A stretch of DNA of 64,000 nt from Leptodactylus fallax. Lineage: Eukaryota > Chordata > Amphibia > Anura > Leptodactylidae. Position numbers and translations under genes: made by a program. Shown piece after piece: positions 1 to 12,090 of this stretch. The notes under the pieces are model-generated. The model did not search any database. It had not been told where the DNA came from and worked only from the letters and a program-made list of their open reading frames with translations. The number at the start of each line of letters is the position of its first letter. Position 1 is the first letter of the stretch. The stretch is taken from contig CAMRHE010000115.1 of NCBI GenBank assembly GCA_947044405.1, positions 4,216,001-4,280,000 of the forward strand. The letters are read 5' to 3'.

Positions 1-269
1 TAGTCGCTTCCTTTTAAAGTACATATTGTATTAGGCCATAACATAATTCTTATTAACACATTCATTTTATTGAGTTTTTTTTTTTTTTTTGCTTCCATGT
101 TCATTTTTCTCACATTTTACATTGTAATATTTGATCATTTTCCATTTGTCATAATGCAACATGATTGACTCATTCATTATGGGTCCGTATGCCATTCCTT
201 TCAGTTTAGACCTTTAAAACAAAGAATTTGCATAAAATGATATATTTATCACAAAGAAAGGAGATACCA
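1..269. other. AT-rich DNA, no gene
   Basis: No coding frame or recognisable repeat is visible. A run of about 16 T occurs at 75-90. Confidence 0.6.
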
Positions 270-720
270 AATAGACAGACGGCAAAGTGAAATAAAAATT
301 GACCTATGAAGAAATATATTATGGCAATGCCTTAAGAAGTGTAATGACAGTAAAGAATCTCACGGTTTATAAAAACCATTATAAATATCAGGCGGGTGCC
401 ATGAGAAGCTAATGGGATTTCTCACTTTGCAATTATACAAAGCAGGTTCCCAGCCAAAATTCCTCAGCAGAGGCAGTAAAGCAAAATGACAGTGGACAGG
501 AACAAACTGGAACAGCCTCTACGGATAACAAGATTGTGATTACAGCCCATCTTCATTTCCACTTTATTAATTGAAAAATCTTTGGGACATGTGGCTGGGA
601 AAGGAGAAAAGATGGATGCATTAAAAGATTGTTTCCAGAGCCGATATGTCATTGACCCATCTTTGCGGACGACTGTGCTCTGATATCTTAACAAGAGGAT
701 CTGGGAATGGAAATGCAGAC
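270..720. other. Candidate conserved non-coding element
   Basis: This stretch has none of the repeat signatures found elsewhere in the window. It is moderately AT-rich, with many short motifs that resemble developmental factor sites, such as TTTATTAATTG near 562 and GGATAACAAG near 522. The short minus-strand open frame at 464-694 matches no family I know. The call rests on texture only, which resembles vertebrate enhancers in gene deserts. It could equally be unique neutral DNA. Confidence 0.3.
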
Positions 721-2575
721 AATTAACGGGTGGAAGTCTAACCTCTGATATATGACTGCTGGCTTAATATACCAGATGGGATTCTTTTATTCTTCCGCAA
801 GCAGCTTGTCAGTGATTGTACTGTCGCTGGTATAATTAGGGGAGAGGATTCTCGTCTTACTTGTGGAAATTCCACCACAAAGGGTTAAACCAATCAAGTT
901 CTTTTCACTTGTTACAAATGTCAGATGGGGTCCCCAGGTCAGATGTTGATAAGCTTTCCAGTTATAACTTATTCTGAATGGTTTGGAAAATATAGGCCTG
1001 GCAGTCGTTTATCTTCTTGAAAGTGTCTTATCAAGACCAAGAGTGATGCGCCATTGTAGAGGTTGTTGTACATGACACTCTGGGAACATGTTACGGATGT
1101 CCACATATCCATCACTGAATGTCTAGTACTGAAATAGATATTGTAGAAGTATAATCTGTTATACACAGGGTCATTGTCCAGATAGTCCTGTATGAATCAT
1201 AAATACTACAATATCACAGCTAGAGTGTTATAGCTCAAAAATTGATAGGGAGAATAAATGGTTAATAAAGAATAATAATAAAAAACCTTCACACAGTAAA
1301 CTAGCAAATGAACTACTTTATGTATACAGTAATTTATACATGTAATTACACTAGCAGATTATAATATGGGCTTCTTACAAGGTTGCATGAGCCCATGGCT
1401 TCTTGGGTGCCCATCACCACCCAAATCTCTTAGCCCTTAGAAGTAATCTGCAATGACAGTAGAATTTTACATACACCTGTAAATACATGCAGGGCTGCAA
1501 CTAGTCTAACTGTAAGCAAGGCATCAGTGTCATAGTGTGGGTGGTGCATGCCTACTGTTATAGCGAGGGAGCCTGCTGCTCTTTCACAGTGAAGTCCTTC
1601 TTCCTGTATCTCATGGCCATTAAAATTGCCTTCAGCTATACTTATGTGATCCTCTGGTTTGGCAGCATCCTGGTGCATATTATAAGCATTGCATGTGCAA
1701 TGTATAAACCCAGCATAACACTGGGAATTGACTGAGAATTGGCATTCCTATGAATGTTCTTTCAGCTGATGGGGCCCACAATCTTCATATAGTCCAGGAC
1801 CCATGGTAGTTTTAATCTGCACCCTGGACAATTATAATAATTCCAGTTATTATCAGGATTCGACCTATTGCCTACTGCCATTCACCATGGTGATCCAGTC
1901 CAATTGCTGTTGAATTTGCCCTTTAGATTGTCTGTCCAGTGTCAGGTTTAGTAGAACAAATCCCCAGTATAGAACCACTTTCCTCCAGCAGTGTTATCAA
2001 CTGGGGTTCAGTTTACATAAAAAACACCCACATAACATCACTTTTCTGGGTCTGTGGAAAACTGAGGGCTAAACCTCATCAACACATTTCCGAAGCCAAG
2101 TTTTCCTTCACGATACCGAAGAGTTTAATAATCAACTTATTAAATCATTTTGAGCATCCTCCACTGGTGCAGGGTACATCAAGACTGGCATAAAATACTA
2201 CGCTCTTTATTAATCCCCTGGTGTCTTTAACTGTTGACAGCTCTGCAAGCTCTTTTTATTAAGATGAGATTTACTAATAAAAATCCTGGTGATATGTTCT
2301 CTTTAAGGCATTCATTGAACAAGAACAAGGTCACCAGACAAGAACGCTTATATGGTCACTAGCTTTTCAAATGACTTAGTCTCATTTAATAGAGCATTTG
2401 ATTCTGGAACAAAGTGCAATGTACTTTATTTAAACATGTTGCAGTTTTCTGTCTGAAAAATCTCTCTAAATTTCCTGACACTAGGTGTCTCCTTTCTGGC
2501 TAATTTGCTGTTCACTTCCTGTTACTAGGGAAATTCCATCTTTAAAAACCAGCAAACTGAAGATGAGAATACAGT
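721..2575. other. Unassigned intergenic DNA
   Basis: No recognisable gene or repeat is seen. Open frames here are short, overlap in opposite frames and match no family I know. Old unrecognised repeats are possible. Confidence 0.5.
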
Positions 2576-2680
2576 GAGTGGAAGGGGAGGGGCTGCTTTC
2601 TCTTCACACAGTGAATGGAGGAGGAGGGGCAAGTCTGTCTTCACACAGTGAATGTAGGGGAGGGGCATGTCTCTCTCCAC
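2576..2680. repeat. Short tandem repeat, about 3 units of 37-40 bp
   Basis: Imperfect head-to-tail units share CTTCACACAGTGAATG followed by a G-rich stretch GGAGGAGGGGC. The two short plus-strand frames that cross it are simply translations of the repeat. Confidence 0.65.
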
Positions 2681-3954
2681 TGCCTCTGCACTTTTACAGG
2701 TTCCCACACATCTTTCTGTGCATCTACATTGCACAGAGGAATCTTCAGCTTCTCACAACTCAAAATGAGTGTAAGGTACTTACTTCTGACTAGCTGCTTG
2801 TGTTATGTTGTGTTGTGTTATGTTTGCTAATGGGATGTTAGTCATAGACAATAAGCAGCTTTCCTTAGATCACTCTTTTTCTGTGTCAGGAATATTTTTA
2901 GCTACATCATAATCTGGATTTTCAATCCAGTGTCCCTGGATCTTCTATAGTATATCCACTTGTTACTTTTATCAGAATTACATGTAAAGAAACCATTAGT
3001 AGTAGCAATGGATGTGGAGTGGGGGGGGTTGGTAGATTCTTCTGTATTGTACCTGCCTGCTGCAAAATGTGCTGCAGCCATAATGGGGATATTAGCAACA
3101 GAAAAATTGACAGGACACCATTATGAAGGCTTATACTGCCCAGCAAGACCCTGCAGAGTTGCAACTTTTTGTGAAAACTCAGATATCCTTTAAATGAATC
3201 AGATCAGTCCTTTACTATAACTACATTTTATTGCCTACAACCCCTGACTATTACATGGTCACTGTTTGAGTAATGGAAAAACAACTCTGATCCGGCCTAA
3301 AGGCCATGCTCTTCCAAGTTTTCACAGTACACCTTTTAGGGGTCTGACACCCATGGATAGAAGTTGTACTTTACAGATATTAAGTTTTCCTTTTATGATG
3401 GAGGTTAAGTATTTATGCTGCTTCTATGAAGTAAGCTCTTTGTCCTCCGCTATGTCATTCAATTCATCTTCCCACCTCACACATCTTCGTGTACTTTCCT
3501 CTGGTCAGCACTTCTTCAGCTCAACACCAGCAAGATGAGGGCCAATTAAGAAAACAGAATTGAGAGGGATGAAGAGAAAAGGTGAGGCTGCTTTGAGGAA
3601 CATAAAATGAAACAAATCAAGCCCGGAGGATGAGCTGTGTCTGGCAGGATTTGCGATTCTCCTGAGGCCCAGTGTCCATTTTCATATTGATGAAATGTCA
3701 GATGTGAAAACGACACAGACTTTTCCCTTCCAGTCATTAGGACACAACTTAACTCTTATCTGCCTACTGGCACTATTTCTAATAGGCGACATATGCAGAT
3801 GTTCTGCTTTATTCATTAGGAGACATTTTACTTTCCACTTTTTTCATATTGACATCTATGGCACAAGTCTACTAAATGGTGGACATTTACTAAGTATCAC
3901 AATATCCAGATTTTATGATATCTGATAAAAAAAAAGTAGCAGACACAACCACAG
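2681..3954. other. Unassigned intergenic DNA
   Basis: No gene or repeat family is recognised. Short open frames on both strands lack domain signatures. Confidence 0.45.
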
Positions 3955-4892
3955 TGTATGCAATTGTTAGTACCTACCAAAAGTGGTTCAAGGGAGGACA
4001 ACTGGTGGACTTCCAATAGGACCAGAAACACCCAAGGCTCCTTGATGTGTATGTGGTGCAAAGTCCAGCCTTTCTGGTCACAACTCACAGATGGACTACT
4101 GTAGCACAGATTGCTGAAACATTTACTGCTGGATATGATAGAAATATCAGTGCATACCATGTGCCACAGCCACAGTCACAGTACCCTTACTGACCCCTGT
4201 CCACTGACAAAAAATCTTACAACGGCATGTGAGCATCAGAAATGAACCATGAAGCAAATGAAGAAGGTGGCCGGGTCTGATGAATCATGTTTTCTTTAAC
4301 ATCATGTGGGCAGCCAGTCGCTTGTGTACAATTTACCTTAGAAAGAGATTGTACCAAGATGCAGAATGGTAAGAAGGCAAGTTGGGGAAATCAGTGTGAT
4401 GCTCTGGTCAATGTCCTTCTGGGAAACCTTGGGTTCTGGCATTCATGCAAATGTTACTTTGACAAATACTGTCTACTATTTATTTGTTGCAGACCAAGTA
4501 TATCCCTTCATGGCAATGTTATTCCATCATGGCAGTGGCTTCTTTCAGCAGGATATTGCTTCCTGTCACACTGCACAAATTGTTCAGAAAAGGTTTGAGG
4601 AACATTACAAGAATTTTAGGGTAAAGTCATAGCCTTCAATTTCCTCAGATCTCGATCCAATGGAACTTCTGTGGGATGTGATGTAAAGACAAATCTGATC
4701 CATGGAGGTCCCACCTAGAAACTTATAAGACTTGAAAGATCTGTTGCTAATTTTTTCATACTAAATACAACACGACACCTTCAGAGGTCTTGCAGAATCT
4801 GTGCCTTGATAGTTCAGATGTGTTTTGACAGTCTGAAGTAGACCAACACAATATTAGGTAGGTAGTTTTAATGTTGTGGCTGATCAGTGCAT
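3955..4892 (+). pseudogene. Decayed Tc1-like transposase and 3' end
   Basis: This is a heavily mutated Tc1/mariner element in the plus orientation. Translation in broken frames gives transposase landmarks: a fragment ending FFQQDIASCHTAQIV at about 4530-4585 corresponds to the second catalytic Asp block, and the DNA around 4640-4690 gives SDLDPMELLWDVM, which corresponds to the D34E Glu block. The last part (4725-4810) reads like the usual C-terminus LKDLLL...DTFRGLAESVP. The right end, near 4860-4892, has the ATGTTGTGGCTGATCAGTGC motif. No matching left terminus is visible upstream, so the 5' end is lost. Several frameshifts and stops make it inactive. The family match rests on remembered features of Tc1 elements. 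Confidence 0.75.
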
Positions 4893-5449
4893 ATTTAATA
4901 CTTAAGCTCTGTTTGGAGAAACCTGGCCTTTCTTAAGAATATTTCATCCTGCTTTTTACATATATTATTCTGCAGGTGGTCACCATTACTGTGGGCAAAT
5001 GTGAAGCAAAGCATACTTGTGACTCTCAAAGAAATAGAAAACACTTATCCATGCATGGTGTTTTCTGAAATGTGTACTTTTATGTATGGTAGTTAATTTC
5101 TGCATTAAATTGTTATTGGAAAATTTTAGAGTAAACAAGTATGCATACAATAATATCACAGAGAGGCTTATGCTGCGGACTAACATGACTTGTACCACAA
5201 TTACATAGCAGCTGTTATAAGTGCTATCTGCTACCCGAAGTAGCTTGCAGCGCACAAAATGTTCTCATAGCAGCAGTCAATTATGTCCATTTAATTCTCT
5301 AATGACGGTAAATAAACCTACATCAACTTTATCGTGACCTGAACTTCTAAGAGGATCTTGTTTAATACGATTCAAAGATATGTACGTTTGCAACCATTGT
5401 TTTAATTGCTTCAGTACATCTGAAATAAATATTAAGCAAGCAATGTTGT
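4893..5449. other. Unassigned intergenic DNA
   Basis: AT-rich sequence with no gene or repeat that I recognise. Confidence 0.5.
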
Positions 5450-5674
5450 TTAAAGGGGTTATGTCACGGAAACTATGTATCCTTTATACATAGAATAGAG
5501 GATGAGTTGCTGGTTGGTGCGGATCCACACTGCGGCTCCATTCACAATGGGAGGTAACATTTCCCCCCGATCTCCAGATTGGTGGGGTCTCAGTCATAGG
5601 ATTCTCACCGATCAGCAAATTATGCTCTATTCTATGCATAGAGGATACATTTTTTTCGTGGCGCAACCCCTTTA
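5450..5674. mobile_element. TTAA-flanked MITE (T2/Kolobok-like)
   Basis: The left end reads TTAAAGGGGTTATGTCACGG. The right end, reverse-complemented, reads ATAAAGGGGTTGCGCCACG, and the match continues for about 50 bp (ATGTATCC...ATAGAATAGAG). The interior carries the GATTGGTGGGGTCTCAG-type core seen in other copies. The ends fit the TTAAAGGRR signature of Xenopus T2 MITEs. The right TTAA is degraded to TTAT. It has no coding capacity. Confidence 0.65.
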
Positions 5675-6019
5675 TACAGTTTTATATATACAACCTTAGA
5701 GCAGACCAAAAAGACTATAAACACACTTTGTAATATTCCTTATTAGGTGAAAGAGGGATCTTTTTCACCTTCCAGTAGCCTGTTGGGACCGTTTTTTCCC
5801 TGTAAATTGGTAAGAAAACTCTTCACTCAGTCGAGAGGGTCAGAGAGAGGGAGGTGAGAAGAAGTTAGATCCCTTTCTGCATATGTATTGGTTTCATGCT
5901 GTGAGAGGAGAGAAGGGGCAGTAAGCCTTGGGTCTAAAAAACTTGAAAGAGAATATGAATATTTAAAGAAATTATGCAGAGGGAATGAAGACTTAAAATA
6001 TTCAGGATATACACAATAT
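5675..6019. other. Unassigned DNA
   Basis: Nothing recognisable is seen in this stretch. Confidence 0.5.
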
Positions 6020-6298
6020 TTCTACAAGCCTTAGGATAGGTCATCAGATTGGTGGGTTCAGACACCCGGGCCCCCACTGATCAGTTGTATACAGCAGCCG
6101 ATCAAACCAGAGAACTGAGTCGGAAGTAGAGCTCTGTTCTCTGTGTAGTGGTCAGGAGGGGTCACTGCACCTCAGCTCCTGTGAAAGTAAACTTGAGCTA
6201 AGCTCTAGTAACACTGGTGTTAAACCCTCACCAATCTTATATTAATGACATATCCTAAGGAAAGGTCATCAATATCTTTAATCTTAAAACCCCTTTAA
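6020..6298. mobile_element. MITE copy of the 'GGATAGGTCATCA' family
   Basis: It contains GGATAGGTCATCAGATTGG, then a GACACCCGGGCCCCCACTGATCAG-like core, and near the right end the inverted form TGACATATCCTAAGGAAAGG. The right terminus is ACCCCTTTAA with TTAA at 6295-6298. The left terminus is not clear. The same family recurs at 11184, 43598, 51400 and 55674 in this window. Confidence 0.6.
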
Positions 6299-7240
6299 TG
6301 CAAAAATCCAGTACTACATGGCAGTAAAATGGTTGTGTTATGAATTTGCATCAGTCTTACTGTTAAACCTCTGGTTCTCAAGGGAAAACATATAACAGCC
6401 CCCATCTACACACACCATTTGCTGCCTCTGCACACAGTATAACTAGATCACTGGGTATGACTTATAGAAGCACTCTGTTTGGCCGATGTATGGCAGAATA
6501 AGTTATTATTACAGAGCATTTTAATAATAAGGTACCTTTTATGGATTGCCTGCCATCTTGATTCTTTTGTCCCATCTGATATGGCTCCTTAAATGATGCC
6601 AATACTTCCCATGATGCTACTGGTTTTGCAAAAACCTCAGGAGGGGAATTTTTCTTACATTGTAATCGCTCTATTCTGTATCCTAAGAGAAGACATTGAT
6701 ACACATAGATCATTGACATAGAACTTCTGCCCCCTATCTCACACTCTCAGTGAATTACTAGGAGATGCTGCTTCAACCTACTTTTTCCTGCCTCCTGCTT
6801 GTGATAGGTTTCTACCTGTCAGCTCTTACAAGCAGTATGCAGGGGAGATCAATGTGAAACTGTACAGTATTTTACAGAAATATTCTGTAGATTCTGCACA
6901 CAGCACACAAACCTAATACCGTTTTACAGCTCACCTACCCTATCAGGGCAGAACAGATATATTCAGTTGCACAGGAGGAATATGGGGGTTATGAGAACTA
7001 CCAAGCGAAGTCCCACACACAGGGGAAACTAACCTGTCTACACAGGAAAGCAGGAACCAGATTGGTAGTCATATTGTTGATCATATGATCCAGATTCCAT
7101 AATGAAATCAAATTGTATGGATTTCTTTAAGTTCCATAGGGTTTGAAATCGCTTATTTGCTTTGGGTTTTTAGTAGTTTTTTTTTTCTATTTTGTGTTTT
7201 TCTGTTCCTTTTTTTTTTTTTTTTACCCTTATTTTATGTT
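6299..7240. other. Unassigned DNA with pyrimidine-rich tract
   Basis: No gene is seen. A T-rich tract spans about 7168-7224 and explains the Phe-rich open frame crossing it. Confidence 0.5.
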
Positions 7241-7500
7241 GTTAGGCTATGTTCAAATCTGCTTGAAAGTCTGTCTGGCAGAGAGACTGTTTGAAATTGT
7301 GGACAAAAATGTCCTGAAAGCCCGCTTTTTTTCATAAGGCACTGTTAGGGAGAAAATAATGGATACCCAACGGTCCCATTATAGTCAATGGGATTCCTTG
7401 GGGTCTGTTATTGTCTATTATTAGATGGATCTATTTAATCCATTCTTCTAGTCCTACGATGGACAAGGAGAAACAACACAGATGTGAAGGCACGCTTACA
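7241..7500. repeat. Interspersed repeat fragment ('GGCTATGTTCA' type)
   Basis: It begins GTTAGGCTATGTTCAAATC and contains CCCATTATAGTCAATGGGAT near 7376. Both motifs recur in the copies near 22853, 49560 and 51741. The element class is not certain. Confidence 0.45.
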
Positions 7501-7789
7501 TGATAACATGTTCTTGTAAAATGTTTATAGAAAATAAAATAAAAAATAAAAAGAGCGTACTAATGCAAGTGAATTGGGATGAAATAAATGACACTTCTAG
7601 AATATTGCTGATATAATTATCATTATATGTAGGAGAAGAGTCCTTGGAGTATTACATAGGATAGTGACACCAACCACACAAACTACACTAAGGGCAACTA
7701 AAACATTTCTGCAACAGATAATATGATCTTCATTGTTGTGATCTCATTGCCCATACTGCTTGAGATTACCTACGCATAAAAATTATGGA

Positions 7790-8155
7790 GGTAATATATC
7801 GACCCATTTTCTTCAGTTTTCTGGCACATGTGGGTGTTAATGTGGCATATATTTGGCATTTGGCCCTTTCTTGTGCCAAAGATGCGCCACATCCCCCATT
7901 CTGCACCTTTCTTGCCACTTTCTTGAGGGAGGACTGGGGCAAAGACCTTATTTATTATAACTCATGGCAGAAAACTGGCGTGAGTTATACAGGAAGTCTA
8001 TGCCAGTTCTTGACTGGCATAGATTTCCATACTGGTACACAGGTATACATTTTATTTATTAAGAAGCTGGAGCTTCTTAAGTGGGGACCTTTATTAAGAT
8101 TGGTTTAAAAAACGCCATTCTTAATAAATTCCCCCCAATTTTCTACAGAAAATTT
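7790..8155 (-). repeat. Interspersed repeat family with GGGGGAATTTATTAAGA end
   Basis: The reverse complement of the right edge (8120-8150) begins GGGGGGAATTTATTAAGA. The body contains ATGCCAGTTCTTGACTGGCAT-like and GAGTTATA segments. A second copy lies in the opposite orientation at 22495-22830. The 107-codon plus-strand frame across this copy (7785-8108) is a by-product. Confidence 0.6.
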
Positions 8156-8536
8156 GGGCAAGTTCTCTAAAATTCTTGGTATAACATAGCAGCAAACTGC
8201 TTTATAAAACTGCCTGGCAATTTACTTAAGAGAATCGATGCAGTAAAGGAATGGATGATCTCACCAAGTATTGATTTCACGTAATTTTTTATACTTTGCT
8301 GTTCTCTATAATTTCGTTTTTGCTTTATGTCATTACTTTTACAGCACCTACAGAATGTTTTACATGTTCTTAACACATCTTCACATAGTATTTCTCATTA
8401 TACCCCATCCTCCTGGACTTTAGATCAGAAGTAAAGTACTGATCAACCTGTGTCCCTATGCATTTTGTGTGAATATTAATGCACAATGCATATTCATTAC
8501 CTTCATGATTTATTGAAATAGAACGAAGAGTTCTCA
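8156..8536. other. Unassigned DNA
   Basis: No gene or repeat is recognised. Confidence 0.5.
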
Positions 8537-8850
8537 TTAATGGAGTTGTCCAACTTATTAGAAAAATAGAACAGAAACATAAAAAAATCATAGCTCACCT
8601 TTTAAATGTTCCTGCCCCAGTGACGCCAGCCCCTCGCTTTCAGGTCCTTGCTGGACTAGAAGTGATGATGACCCCTTCATCAAGGACCGACAATTTCGAG
8701 TCTATTTTTGTAATACGTCTGACAACTGCTTTAATTGAAAACCATTACCCTCACACCTTACACATTCATAGATGCAAATAGAGCCTGGGGGCGCTGTAGA
8801 AAATACTTGCTACGGTAAGCTGCAGTAATTGTCCAACCCTTCTCCACTCT
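8537..8850. mobile_element. Possible TTAA MITE remnant
   Basis: The left edge TTAATGGAGTTGTCCAAC resembles the TTAAAGGGGTTGTCC terminus of other MITEs here. A short inverted motif, AATTGTCCAACCC, lies near 8828-8840. The right boundary is poorly defined. Confidence 0.35.
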
Positions 8851-9435
8851 TCTTCCTTAGTCCCCTTTGGATCCTGTTGGAACACCCAAACTTAGATGCA
8901 GTACCATCTGATTTGGCAACCTTGGATTGAGCATGCCATCTTCATTTGTTTCCCTCGAATGTAGCCCCGGTATGGCATGACACAATAACCATGTGCATTC
9001 CCTTTTGGTCTTGAAACCTGCCCAGGACAACTCCATACATTGTTTCTTCTCCTTCTTCTTTTCTCCTTTCTTCTACTCATCATTTATTTTTGTTTGGTTG
9101 GGGTTTCCCTTGTTTGTTCACCGCATCTCAGTATCTTTAAAAGGCATATGGGCTCATATGAGAGTCTTGACATTAACACCCCCTCCATTTCTGAGTAATT
9201 GAGCGCATATATAGTATAAGTAATGCTAAGTTGACTGAGTCAGATCCCCTTGATCTGTTCTGCCATCTTGGTTTGCATAAGATACACTTATTTCTTCCTC
9301 TCAATACATTGCAGTGTAAACCTTCTGAATACTGACTACACTGTCATTGGAATGTTGTATCTTTATTTAAAACAAAGAAAATCTTTGAAATAGAAAATCA
9401 TCACTTTCTAGGGAATGACTATATAATTAATAGAT
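8851..9435. other. Unassigned DNA
   Basis: No gene is recognised. Pyrimidine-rich stretches occur around 9040-9110. Confidence 0.5.
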
Positions 9436-10225
9436 CATAGGCATAACTACCAGAGTATCAGGCATAGCATCTGCTATAGGTTAGTCCTGTAGGGTGTCTT
9501 CCTAACTGTGATATATGTGTTCATGGTCCCTATTGTAAAGTCACTGTGCACACTGTAACAATGGTGTAACATTACTGTGGTCACTATGCCCTCACTGAGA
9601 TATCACTGTGAACATTATTTTTATACTGTGGCATCACTGTGGACATAATCCCTGTAGTGTGATATCTGTGTCCATTATACATATATTGTAACATTACTGT
9701 GCAAATTATAACTATGCTGTGACAACACTGTGTGCCCTATCCCACTAATGTGACATCACTGTGTGTTATGCATGTTCTGTGATATCAATGTGAGCATTAT
9801 TCATATATTGTGACATTACTGTGTGCATTACTCCTGTACTGTGACATCGTTGTGAGCATTATTCATATATTCTGCCATTACTTTGTGCATTATCCCTGTA
9901 CTGTGACATCATTGTGTGCATTAGCCCTGTACTATGACATCACTGTGGGCATTATTCTTGTATTGTGATATCTGTGACCTTTGTCTCTATATTGAAAAAC
10001 CACTATGTGTGCACATTATAACAGTGCTGTGACATCACTGTGGGAATTATCCCTGTACTGTGACATCACTGTGTACATTGTCCCTCAGCTGTAACATTGG
10101 TTTTGATTATCCTTGTATTGTAACATCACTTTGCACATCATAACTATGCTGTAACATCACTGTACACACCATCCCACTAATGTGACATCACTGTGAGCAT
10201 GATTTCTGTACTGTGATATAACTGT
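9436..10225. mobile_element. hAT-like non-autonomous element remnant carrying a tandem array
   Basis: The left edge, CATAGGCATAACTACCAGAG, resembles the terminus CAGTGGTGTAAGTACCGGGG of the well-defined element at 42667-43589. Most of the interior is the 31-bp array at 9540-10222. I do not see a clear right terminus. Confidence 0.4.
9540..10222. repeat. Minisatellite, about 31-bp unit, roughly 20 units
   Basis: Diverged head-to-tail units follow the pattern CTGTGACATCACTGTG + TGCATTATCCCTGTA. Single units are easily read at 9838-9960 and 10025-10080. Units differ by substitutions and small indels, so the array is old. It has no spacer structure. Confidence 0.85.
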
Positions 10226-10355
10226 GTGCAGAAAAAATAATCACAATTCTTATTTTTGTGAACATGCTGCTGAAGGTGGTCTTTTTGAAGCATATCCAAA
10301 CCTCATTACCAGTTTTGCTATGGAGACTTATGGTTACTTTGGTTACACCATTGTT

Positions 10356-10356
10356 A

Positions 10357-10408
<52 letters not shown>
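10356..10408. repeat. (ATCT)n microsatellite
   Basis: About 13 perfect copies of ATCT. The Ser-Ile-Tyr-Leu repeat in the open frame across it is a translation of the microsatellite. Confidence 0.97.
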
Positions 10409-10413
<5 letters not shown>

Positions 10414-11183
10414 ATTTATTTGCAAGCATGCTAAATCTTTATTACACAGCTTTGCTCTAAAATACTGTGCACACAGGATGCTTTAATAAAGGTCACTGTT
10501 ATGTTGTCTAGCCAGTGGTTGTCTAGTCTAACCTGCCTTGTGCACAATGTACCTGCATGCAACCTTCGAACCACATGCTCTGTTTTCACAATGATGTCTG
10601 CGTCTTGAGGACCGATGAATGTCAGGGAGCTGGGCTGGGAAGATTGATAACTTGTACACTTGGCTCTCAGAGCAAGCTGTTGGGGCAAAGGGCACAGGAA
10701 ATTGAATTGTCAGTCCCCACTTAGTTCTGATATGACTTGACGGGTAGCTGGGCAATACAATTTGCAATGTAATCAGAATAAATGCTAGCCTAATATCATT
10801 CTGTAGTGGCCAGAATCCAGATTCCAAGGCAGCACAACACAAGACCAAACGTTCCCTTCAGTAAACGATTATTCAGTTAACTCTTTCTTTCACTAACAAT
10901 GATATATTGGTAAAGGGAGACAGAATGGAAGCTGAGTGCACGAGAGAGTAATGTATATAAATAAATTCACAACTATTAGACATATCAGTGGTTTGGCTAG
11001 AAACAATAAAACATTCCAATTTCAGCTCCAATTTCTAAGTCTGAATATATTATAGTAAATTAGACAAATATCTTGTGTTTCATTTGTTTCATAAGCCCAG
11101 TATCTAGCGTAAATTAACCTGTCAGATTATATTAGGCTGCTGCCTTCACACCAATGTTTGCATCCTCTATAAAAAAATATATT
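10409..11183. other. Unassigned DNA
   Basis: Two minus-strand frames of 85 and 106 codons overlap each other in different frames, and neither has a recognisable domain. I treat them as chance. Confidence 0.45.
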
Positions 11184-12090
11184 TTAAGGGGCTTTCTAAG
11201 CTATGATATTCATGACCCACCCTTAGAATAGGTCATCAATATCAGGTTGTTGGGGATCTGACAACCGGCACCCCCGCCAATAAGCTGTTTGAAGGGGGTC
11301 TTGTGTTTGACAAGTGATGCAGGCACTGCTTACCAAGCATAGCACCATACATTGTATTGCCTGAGAAGAAGAGGTGATTGCCCAAGATCATTGGCCTCTT
11401 CAAACAGCAGATCAGTAGATGTGCCTGTAGTCAGACTCTCACCGATCTGATATTGATGACTAGAGATGGGCAAACTGGTTTGTAACAAATCAGATTCATT
11501 ATGACATTTCCAAAAATTGTGGAAAATTTTGGGGTTTGCCTCAGATGATTATTATATTCTAGGGTTTCTTCAGACGTCAGAGCATAATAATTGGAGTGTG
11601 TAAAAATTAAACACTCACCTTTTCTGGGCTCTGCTGTGGCATAATCTGGTGTTATGGTGTTCTTTCCAACCATCCACCATGTCTTCTGGCTCTCAGGTAA
11701 CCAGTGAGGCCTGTGATTGGGCCTCAGTTGTCATGCGGGCTATGTTGACATCATCATGCTTTGAGGATATAGTGTACATACAGTATGTATATTGTATCAC
11801 CAAAATGCGAGTGATGACATTGATACCCCCTCCCCATGTCACCGCTGAGGTCACATCACAAGCCTCAGTGGTGACCTGAGTACCAGAAGACATGGCAAAT
11901 GACCCTAAAGAAGAATGAAATGGAGGAGGATGCCATGTGAAGCACAGTTTATTTTTTTATGGTTATACACCCTTCCTGGTCTCCTATTATTATATTTGTG
12001 AAAAGAATCTCGCAAAGTTCGCCCATCACTGATGATGATCTATCTTAAGACTAGGTAATACATTTTATAGTCCCATAAAAACCCTTTTAA
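11184..12090. mobile_element. TTAA MITE of the 'GGATAGGTCATCA' family, interrupted
   Basis: The left end TTAAGGGGCTTTCTAAGC (TTAA at 11184-11187) and the right end ACCCTTTTAA (TTAA at 12087-12090) are inverted matches. The left half has AATAGGTCATCAATATCAGG and ACCGGCACCCCCGCCAATAA. The sequence is cut at 11460 by a hAT-like insertion and resumes at 12032 with CTATCTTAAGACTAGG, the expected continuation of the family. Confidence 0.7.
11461..12031. mobile_element. hAT-like non-autonomous element nested in a MITE
   Basis: The left end TAGAGATGGGCAAACTGG and the right end, reverse-complemented (CAGTGATGGGCGAACTT), are terminal inverted repeats. Flanking octamers TTGATGAC (11453-11460) and ATGATGAT (12032-12039) agree at 6 of 8 positions and fit the 8-bp duplication of hAT elements. 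The interior has a long imperfect inverted core with TATTATATTCTAGGGTTTC and the CCTGTGATTGGGCCTCAG motif shared with the other core copies. No transposase is present. Confidence 0.65.

Noticed and set aside
7785..8108. 107-codon plus-strand frame
   Set aside because: It lies in an interspersed repeat that has a second copy at 22495-22830 without the frame.
10224..10460. 78-codon frame with (SIYL)n
   Set aside because: Produced by the (ATCT)n microsatellite.
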